NCBI GenBank assembly: GCA_946059305.1
Contig: CAMGMU010000015.1
Span: 1-35,152, forward strand
Reading direction: 5' to 3'
DNA from: an uncultured Bacteroidales bacterium
GTDB lineage: Bacteria > Bacteroidota > Bacteroidia > Bacteroidales > Paludibacteraceae
DNA: 35,152 nucleotides
In this document: positions 1 through 9,400 of the stretch, one piece after another
Layout: each line of letters opens with the position of its first letter
Position numbering within the stretch: position 1 is the first letter of the stretch
Notes under the pieces: generated by a model
Seen by the model: the letters and a program-made list of their open reading frames with translations, nothing else
Databases searched by the model: none
Told to the model about the DNA's origin: nothing
Made by a program: the position numbers and the translations under genes

Positions 1-23
1 TTCACAAAGTTCACAAAGTTCAC
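1..23. repeat. Short tandem repeat TTCACAAAG
   Basis: Two full copies of the 9-mer TTCACAAAG (1-9, 10-18) and a partial third (19-23) sit at the window edge, so the array may extend further left. It abuts the first copy of the ACACATTTTAGAGTAAG repeat. No function is evident. Confidence 0.7.
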
Positions 24-38
24 ACATTTTAGAGTAAG
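22..38 (+). repeat. Dispersed repeat ACACATTTTAGAGTAAG, copy 1
   Basis: This 17-bp sequence is identical to the one at 168-184. Its 15-bp core ACATTTTAGAGTAAG recurs in inverted orientation at 12450-12464, on the other side of the giant gene. Here the core is followed by GGGT, and copy 3 reads GGGTG at the same place. It looks like the end motif of a dispersed intergenic repeat; I do not recognise a named family. Confidence 0.75.
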
Positions 39-44
39 GGTATG

Positions 45-164
45 GCGCTTCGCGCAGTTCCATTAGCGCTACGCGCGTTCCAGACGCCTGCGGCTGTTCC
101 AGATGGTTCCAAGGCGGAGTGAGCAGCTCGATGAGCAGTGAACGAAGTGAGCAGCACGCAGTGC
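45..164. repeat. Array of mini-hairpins joined by constant linkers
   Basis: Linker GTTCCA occurs at 57-62, 77-82, 96-101 and 106-111. Short palindromes with tiny loops lie between or before the linkers: GCGC-TTC-GCGC (45-55), GCGC-TAC-GCGC (66-76) and CGC-CT-GCG (85-92). From 121 on the linker changes to GAGCAG (121-126, 133-138, 149-154), again alternating with mini-palindromes GCTC-GAT-GAGC (126-136) and GCAC-GCA-GTGC (154-164). Stems differ while linkers stay constant. No gene is present. It is probably a dispersed intergenic repeat of REP type, but that assignment is inference. Confidence 0.7.
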
Positions 165-167
165 GTT

Positions 168-184
168 ACACATTTTAGAGTAAG
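168..184 (+). repeat. Dispersed repeat ACACATTTTAGAGTAAG, copy 2
   Basis: Identical over 17 bp to copy 1 and in the same orientation. With its left flank it reads GCGTTACACATTTTAGAGTAAG in two abutting parts, GCGTTA then the core. That also matches copy 3 (GCGTTA at the same offset on the minus strand). Copies 1 and 2 enclose the mini-hairpin array. Confidence 0.75.
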
Positions 185-310
185 ATTTAATAGCAGCCTG
201 TGTTTACAAATTCCACAATATGCAATTGTTCGGAAGGGTAGCGCTTTCGCCTATACGCACAATCAGCGTTTCTTCTTTTGACTCGCACGCACGCGAACTA
301 TAATCTAAAT

Positions 311-358
311 TTTTAAAAAAGAAATGCAGACAGTTGTCAGTCCAACAACCGTCTGCAT
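311..358 (-). terminator. Rho-independent terminator of the giant secreted-protein gene
   Basis: The arms ATGCAGACAGTTG (324-336) and CAACCGTCTGCAT (346-358) form a 13-bp stem with one mismatch and a 9-nt loop. Read on the minus strand, the hairpin is followed by TTTCTTTTTT (323-314), the expected U-tract. It lies about 85-130 nt past the stop codon of the minus-strand gene ending at 443. No other feature was found between 185 and 310. Confidence 0.75.
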
Positions 359-442
359 CATTTATGTCGTTATCAGCCCCGAGGGGCGAGGGACGGGATC
401 GAAGCTGCTTGATAGAGCCAGCCGGTTACTTTCGTAAACAGT

Positions 443-3400
443 TTACTTCACGAGGAGCTTAGCCTGGTAGCTCTGTCCACCAGAGGTGAGACGAACGGTG
501 TAATAACCGGCTACCGGCAGACCCGGAATCGTGAGCGAACCATCGGTTGCGCTGTAAACAAGCTGACCAATAGCATCGAATACCATCAGGCGGAAGTCAG
601 GCGCCATCGATACCTGCGAGAGGATCTCAATCGGTTCGCCAACCACAGCCGGGTTCGGAGCTACCGACAACTGAAGCACCTTCACATTGTCAAGAGCCGA
701 GCCGCCGCCATCCGTTACGATGATATGGAGCGAAACCTGACCGCAAGAAGCCTGAACCTCAAACGTATAATCGCCTACGCCTACGTTCGTACCGAGGATG
801 GTATCTTCAGCATAAACGTACGGCAGTTCATCAATCATGATGGTATCGTAAGCAACGCCATTTGCTGCTACAGACATATGGATTGTAACGGTAGAGTCAC
901 AGCCATAAGCGGTAGTAACGGTATTGGTGTAGGTACCGGCCTTAGAGATGCCATCCGGGAAGGCGGCATCGGTGTAGGTATCACCTGCGCAGATGATGCG
1001 ATGCTGCTCAACTTTGTAGCCCTCCGTATCCGAGAACTCAATGAACGTACGAACGATGCTGTCGCAAGTGTTGACGCCAGCGAGTGTATCGGTCACTACC
1101 TTATTGCTGAAATACGTCTTACCATTGACGGTTACAGCCGAGCCCTTGCAGGCAAGAATAGTGGTATCCTTACGTACAGCCGGTATTACTTCGATTTGAA
1201 CTCGAACCAAGCTGTCGCATCCATTCACAGAAGTGAAGAATGTCGGCTTTTCAACCGATTCGGTGGCAATAAATGGCGTAACGCCATTGCGGTCATACAA
1301 GCGACCCTCGCAGATGGTGTCAAACAGAATGGTTTCAAATGCTTCGTTTACGGTAAGATGCATGGTTACGAGCGTATCCGGAGCACCCTCTGCACCGCTA
1401 ACGAACGTCTCATATTCGGTAGTACCAACTTGGTAGTCCTGACGTGAGATAGCGAAGTAAGCATCTTGATAATCAACCGATGAGCAAGTCTGGGAGTCAT
1501 ACTCTTTCAGCTTGATAATGCGAAGGTTGATATTGTCCACCGACATTACCGTACTGGAGTCAGCATCCGTGATACCAGCATAGAATCCGAGTTTGATATC
1601 TTGACCGGAGAATTGGCTGAGGTAAGCAGAGAATCGGCCGGAGGTACCCCATGGAATCTCTTGCAAGAGCGAGTCGCTCCAAGTCTGGATAGTCGTCCAA
1701 GAAGCATCGCCGGTTTCGTTGACTGTAGCTACATCCAGTCGAACAACCGTAGAGGTATCCAATCGGCTGCCGCCTCTGCTGGTATAAGCAGTAGCACCCA
1801 TGAGCCAATCCAGACGGAGCCCTTCGTCAGCTGCCAATTCAGGCACGGTGATTACGGGCGAAGTCAGACGGCTCCATACATCGTAGGAGTAATAGAGCGT
1901 CATCTGGAATACTTTTCCTTCCATTTCACCGAGGATATATTTGGAAGTATTGCTGGTCTTCCAATAATACGAAGCCGCACTATTGTAATTCGAAATCCAA
2001 TTCGTTGCATTGGTAGCATCCTCATAGAACGGAACGGTATGCTTTGTGCTGAACGATGTATTAGCCAAACGACCACTGCAAAGCTGCGTAACAACAACCT
2101 TGTATTTATTTCCGGGGTTAAGACCGGTAATAGTCTGGTTGCTATTCATAGTGGTAGCGGTGAACACAATGCTGTCGGCACTATCATATACATCCATCCG
2201 AACAGAGTCGTTGCCCAAAGTTGTCCACGAGGCCTCAGCGGCATAAGGCGTGATCTGGCCCACTTCAATGGTAGTAACACCACCGCAGAGCGTGTCAAGA
2301 GGTAATACTGCGAAATTATCGAAATTGGTTAGAGCACCATTCTCTGAAACGCCTTCAATGATGATATGACCAACACCTACTGCAGGAAGTTGGAATCGGT
2401 AAGACTCCCAGCGTACGGTATCAATAGGACCAACATTCACACCACTGATATTATACTGACGCGGAATGAAAGCAAGGAGCTGTGCATTGGCATCAATAGT
2501 ATCCGAAGTGCTGACATAGATGCGCAGACCCTCGTTGTTTTTCATCGTGCTGTAATGCGAACGATATACATCGATAGCAAACTCGAGCGGCTGATCGGCC
2601 GAGAAGAGCATCTGCGGTCCAACGAGCATGGTCTTATTGCCGGCCTTCTGACTCGGCAACTGCATCACCTGATAGCTTACTCCATTGAGGGTTGTCTTCA
2701 TAGTCTTGAAGACATACGAACCATAGGTTGAACCAGCAGCATCCAGTTGCGTATGTTGGTTAATCCAGCAATCTTGAGTGAAGTATTTACCGGAAGCATA
2801 CGCATTGAAGTCTTCTGACCACGGGAACTCGGTGATCAAACCACAATCCGTCAGGATTGTTATTGTATCACTCCAACGGCTGTAGTCGTTGTCGCCACAG
2901 AGCGCACGCACAGCTACACTATAATACGAAACGGGCTGCAATCCGCTAATCACTGCGGTAGTATCTGAAACGACTACAGACTGATAGGTGGTCTCATCGC
3001 TGAGATTGAAGACTGCCTGTCTTCCGTAAGCTATTTCATAAGCAGGTGCCTGCTCATTGTCACCAATGCTGAAATGCAGAGCTGCTGAACTGTTGGTTAC
3101 GCTATCGAGCGTAAGGCTAACAGGCTTATAGCAGGTAGGCAAAGTAGCAAACATCACTCTCTTCCACTTATTCGCATTATCCGAGCAGATAGGAGCTACG
3201 TAGAAATAGTAGTCCTTATCAGCCAAGAGCGAGAGCTGCTGTTTTGGGAGGGCAACGGTATCTGCTTGCGCAGCAGCAAGTTCGTCTTTGGAGAGCTTGG
3301 TGAGACTCGTGATGGTGCGCCATGCCGTTTCATCATTGCCCGGGAACCAACTTACTGATGCGGAGTTGGTAGTAATATCCTTAACTACGACATCCGATAC

Positions 3401-6400
3401 ATTGATGCAACCGCCTGTTTGAATGCAGAACTGAGCAATCGGAAGATTGGTAGATTTGCTACCGCCTTCTGTAGGATAGTCGCCACACGAAGTATCAGAA
3501 TCACTCCTTCGATAGAGTACAGAGCCCGACGTAGAAGCTACATAACTATACTTGATGGTAGATTTGTAACTCGTAGCATGAACAGCTACTACCACTGCCA
3601 AGTTACCACCTTCATAAGAGAATGCATTATCAAGCGGAATGGTAATCCAACCAGAATCCGTAGGATGCACGAAGTTAGAAAGATCGCATACGAGTTCAAG
3701 ATTTTCTTCAGCAATCCAATCAGTGGTAGCCGTTGCAAAAGGCATATCCGTATTAGCCATATAAATCTTTACGGACTCCTGCGTGAGGATATCGCCTGCG
3801 GCACAATAGAAAGAAACGCTGGTAATATCGCCCGCCTTACCGATGAGCGAATCCGGATAAATCATCTGCGACCAAGAATTCCTGTAGAAATTACTAAACG
3901 GAGTGCTATAACCATTGGTCGTAGAAGATTCAGCGGTGTAGATGCACTCATCTCCGCCAACCGAAGCCGTTTGGAAGCTAACCGTATTGATGGCACTGGT
4001 ATCGCCTTCCGAGCAGATAGCGCGAACGTAAGCGGTATAAGCCGAGTCGCTCTGCAAGCCCGTAAGAACTACAAGTGTATCAGCCGTGAACTGCGTGAAT
4101 GCGGGTTGCCCAACGATACCTACTTCCCACTGGTCTTCAAACGCAAGCGGAGCATGCTGCCATGCGAGTCGAACGGCATGAGCCGAAACGCGATCCACAC
4201 GAAGACTATCAACAGCCTGGCAAGAAGTCGGTGTGGTGAACGATACAGAACTCCAAACACTGAGCTTTTCTGCACAAGCAGAACGTACATAGAGGTAATA
4301 GGTAGTCTCATACTGGAGGCTATCAAGTACCAAACGCATGGTCGTATCGCGGAGCAACGTAGCTTGCGCGAGTGCGGTAGTATCGAGCGGCGAAGTAGAA
4401 AGTACATAGCGGAAATCGTTCTCCTGTTCCTCCATAAACTGAGTCCATGTTGCCACTACAGAATTGGTATATATGAAGTTGACAGCAAGATCCTTCACCG
4501 GCATACAGTTAGCAAGCGTCGTAATGGAATCCATCGTCCACGTACTGATGCCATCATCATGTCCACGAGCGTCGCAATTAGCGCGTACGTAGATATAATG
4601 TTTGGTTTCAGGCTCGAGGGTGTTGATATAGAGCGAGAGCGAATCGATACCCGTATATTGCGGAGTTATGACAGCAGAATCGGCCATTCTCTCCGTAGAA
4701 ACGAATACATCGTAATCAGCTACATAATTGCCGAGTGAAGCGGTCCAGCTTACGCGTGCTTCGGTAATACCCAAGCCTGTGAGTTCTGCATTTACAGTCT
4801 CTACTGCTGGACATGCCTCTACGGTAGTCATGTGATAGAAACGCGCATTCGGGCGAATTTTATTATAGCCGCTTGTCGTTATATCATTTAAAATTGAAGG
4901 AGTAATCTCCGCTCTGTCACGATAGCAATAGAGTGAGAGGTAGTTGGCCTGCGTAGTACCAGCCGTTGTCCAACCGCTAGAAGTGGTATGCGTACCATCA
5001 CCATTCGAGAGCACAGTGACAGCGATATTGCTAACGCCATCCCAGATAAATGGCTCGGAGAAAGGATAGGTTACCCAACCTTGCTGATACGTATGGAGCG
5101 TAGGACCATACACCAGTTGCGGGGTTGCTACGAAATTCGAAACAGCCTTACTTGTGTAATTATCATTCGTAGTAGCACCTATATAGATGGACTGCGTCTT
5201 ATCCAACGATGACGTAGCACCCGTATAATAGAACGCGATACCGGTAATCGAACCCGGCTGAACGCCGGCCGCAATCAGTTCTTCGGCCAGATAGATATGC
5301 TGCGAGTAGGTATTGCCATACGTTGAGAATAATACATTAGCCGCAGCCGTACCATCACCGAATTGCGTTTGAATCTCATAGGTGAGCGATGGCGTGTTGC
5401 ACTCTATCATCATCCAGTCACCATACGTATTGCCGCATACCGTGCGCACGTAGAGATAATAATGCGTCTCACGGTCGAGCCCCTCAACGGTAGCCGAAAC
5501 AGCGTCATGAACCTCCTGCTTGGGAGCGGCTGCCAGAGCGGCCGAATCCAAAGCGGTAAGACTGGCTACAATCTCAACATCATGGCAGATAGTAGGATCA
5601 ACGAGCGACCAATTCAGACGAACCGAACGGTTGGTGAGATTGTCAACCGTTACATTGTCAATCGTTTGGTTAACACCAAACTCTTCCATCTTCAGATCAT
5701 CGATATAGCAAATACCACCATTCTTGGCTTCACCGCGGAGCACGATAGTCTTATTGCCCGAGGGACGCAACATGAAGGAATAAGTATACCATCCAGCGGC
5801 TGTTTCGGCAGAAACCTTACCCGGATCTGCTACCGTATAGTTGCGCGAGATAAACGCAATCTCCTCTGACTTCGAATTAAGGAATGCACCATCCGAGATA
5901 AACAGACGGATACCTTCTTCTGCATAAGAAGCGGTGGAAACAGCACGATACACACTAATGGTGAATCGATAAACCTTAGTCGAGTCAAATGCCATCTGCG
6001 GAAGAGCCAACAAGGTCTGCGTGCCGGTTGTCATCGTTGGATGACCAAGCTTGCCGGAAGCGTTTCCACCAATGGTCGTTGTATAACCCTCAAAGCGCTT
6101 ATAGCCATTACCCACAAGATGCTTGTTAACCCAGCAAGACTGCTCGAAGGTGCCGGAAGATAAGCCATTGAAGTTTTCAAACCAAGGATATGCGGTAAAG
6201 GGCTCGCAAGGCATCTGCACCATCTGATATTCTGACCAAGCCGATTCGCAACCAGCGCTGCAAATCTTCTTGGCGCGTACGTAGATGTTCGCACCTTGGG
6301 GCAGATTGGTGAACACATATACAGAGTCTGCTGTAATGACTGAATCCAGAATCGAATTAAAGTATTCATTATCAGCCACCTGAAGCTTATATTGCATACC

Positions 6401-9400
6401 CGCTTCGGCCTGCCATTCTACAACAACCTCCGAGGTAGAGATAGCACGAGTCTGCACCTGAGGCGATGCACATGCCATATTCCATTCGCGGATGCGGATA
6501 TCATCCACATGGTGGTAAACGGAAGAGGTCGTAGCCGTAGAGTCCGTAGCTGCATAGAATGCTACACGTACGACCTGACCAGCATAAGCAGTCAAATCAA
6601 CGGCCTGAGTTGTTGCCGTAGAAGGAACAGCACGGTAGGTAGAGTCAGTCCAAACACGAACAGGAATCCAATGATTGCTATCAGCCGGCAATACTGCTAC
6701 TGCAAACGTACGGCCTACGCAGTTGGCCTTAGTAGGACTCGTAGTGCCAGTCGAAGAAGTCGTAAACGCTAAATCAAACGTCAGAGCCAAGTTATTGGTA
6801 TTCTCTCTGTCGAGATAAATCTCCGGGCTGACAAGCGCCACTTGCTTCGTAACTTTGGAGGAAGTGGTAGAGGTAGAGCAATAAGTATGCGGAGAGTACA
6901 TGCCTGCACCTGCCGAAGTAGAAAACGTCCAATCGGTACTGGTCTGAATATCACCGCTGAAGAAATCGCCCTTATAGCGAGCCCAACCGGAAGGAATAGT
7001 GGAGCCCGTCTTATCGAAATCTTCCGTAAACGGAACGCCACAAAGGGTAGTGAACTGCAACTCGTTCCAGCTGCCTACACATTCCGGATTAGCGCGCACG
7101 TAGTAGGTGGTGCTATAAGCCAAATTGCTGTAATAAACACTATCGCCTACAATCGAATCACGACGAATGATATTCGAGAACGCAGCATCGGTAGCCAATT
7201 CTACAACAACACCGAGGTTCTGAATCGAATTGGTCCAAGTTACATACCCATCTTTGCCCTCCGAACCATAACGCAACTGCGTAATGCTTTGGCAAGATTT
7301 GTCGTAAGTCTCTATAGCCACCGAGTCAATCAAAAGATATGCATCGGGAGCGCTGACAGTAGAAGCCGAATAGAAGCCGAGCGCGATGGTCTTGCCAGCG
7401 TAAGCAGAGAGGTCAACCAAGAACTTAGGAGCAATGCGGGTGTTGAGCGAAGCATAATCATAATCACCCGTGCCTTCGCAGTTCCACTCAATCATATTCT
7501 CAGCCTTGAAGGTCTCACCACCATCTTCGCTTATATATACGCGGAACGTGCGTCCAGTCATATCAGCAAGCGTGGTAGTAGAAGAAGAGTACGGCACCAT
7601 ACCAGCGCGGAAAGATAGCTGAATGCCCATACCGTCTGCTACTGACAATTCGATAGCCGGCGATTGGAGGAAGCCGTTGTAGGTTGCCGAATACACCTCC
7701 GTGCGAGCTACCTTACCTGCCATATTGCTCATACGATTATCAGTCTTCTGGATACTCATGTGAGTAGAAGCAGAAGAAACCTTAAAGCCTGCCGTAGAGA
7801 AATCGCCGGAAGGAACAGTCTGCTTGAAGACTTTCCAAGAAGAGGTTGGGTAGGTCTCATTAATCAAATCGAAGGTCTCGAGATATGGGACGCCATAGGA
7901 GGTCTCCACCTTGGTGTAACTTGACCAAACAGACGTATCAGCAGCACCGCAAATACCGCGGATATAAGCATAATAGGTCGTACCCGGAGTGAGGTTCGTA
8001 AACAATACCGAATCAGCAGTAATACCCGTTTGGCGGAACATCGGATTAGCCTCCAGAGCAGGATCAAATCGAACGGTATCCATCACCACCTCATACTGAG
8101 CAGCATTGCCAGACCAAGAGAGCTTAACAGCGGTACACCACTTATCGGTCTGCTCCAAGTCGATAACCTGGTGGCAACCGACAGCTTCCTCAAAGCGCAC
8201 GTTATCAATATACGCGCTGCTCTTCTTGGTTGCAGGAGCTGAAATCATGAAGATAACGTTCTTGCCGTAGTCGCCCATATAGTCGCCAATATAGGAATCG
8301 AAGCTGATGGCATACGTCTTCATCTCGGTGCTGTCAGCTGCATACTTCAGATGGATGGTATCCATGATTACATTGGTAGCGAAGTCCTCCAAATCGGTAA
8401 TCACTCCTACATACAAATCGCTGACTGTCAAAGTGTCAGATGCCGCATTCGGTGTAGCTGCATCGAAGAGAATCTGATACTTTTTGATACTGTCAATCTG
8501 GAGCGTAGGCAGCGCGGCATAATAGTTGTTGCCATATACCGTACTGCTGGTGTTGGCCGGCTTCTCCATGCTGAGCACATGGCCAAAATCGGTCTTCTTT
8601 ACCACACCCGGGAGCGTAAGCTTACGGTTGCCTACACCAGTAGTGTCGGCAGCCCCCACCTTCCAGCAGGTTATAGACGAAGTAACCGGGTCGAAGGTCT
8701 CATAGCCAAACTGCTCCAATGTGTAAGCATCACATTCCGTGCGGAAGTTGGTAACGAGCGTATCGTCGGAGCAAAGCTGATAGCCCACCACGTTGTAGAG
8801 CGTGTTGGGTAGGAGATTGGTGATAGCATACGGAGAGGTAGTGATAGTGTCAACAAACACCACGGTAGAGTCAGCAGCGTTGGTGACCTTGATATACGCT
8901 TGCTGTGTACCACCTGCTGTCCATTCTATCTCGCCGGTGGTTGAACTGGTAGCAACAGCATTCAGCGAACTCATACCTTGGCAGGTGGCATCTACAAGCT
9001 CAATGCTAATATCCGAAATACGGAAGTCGTTGTCGCCGCCAGATACGGTTGATTCACTATAGAAAGCAATCAAGATTCGCTGACCAATGTACTTGGTGAG
9101 CGGAATAGTAACCGAAGTAGCCGTGTTCGTGAAATTATCCACCATACCGCGGTTGCCCGAACCATCGTTGGCCCAAATGAAGGCATCATTCTGCTTCCAG
9201 GTTTTGCCGCCATCGGTAGAAATGACCACTGCAAACTTATCATCCGTAGAAGTAGCCTCGCACGGACTCGCATTTCCAAAGTCCGTCCATGCAGCCTTAA
9301 ACGTCAATGCGGCTGCCTCATTCGGCTGAAGATCCATCCATATTTCCGGAGAAATAATCCAATACTTGCAGCTCGATCCAAAAATATTTACCTTCAAATG

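Noticed and set aside
1..184. CRISPR array
   Set aside because: The repeated units (6-bp linkers, 9-mers, 17-mers) are too short and irregular, there are no uniform spacers, and no cas genes occur in the window.
3419..4738. Plus-strand open frame of 439 codons
   Set aside because: It lies entirely antisense to the giant gene, has Arg/Ile/Ser-rich composition typical of a shadow frame, no family motif and no promoter. The same applies to the other plus-strand frames between 725 and 11959.
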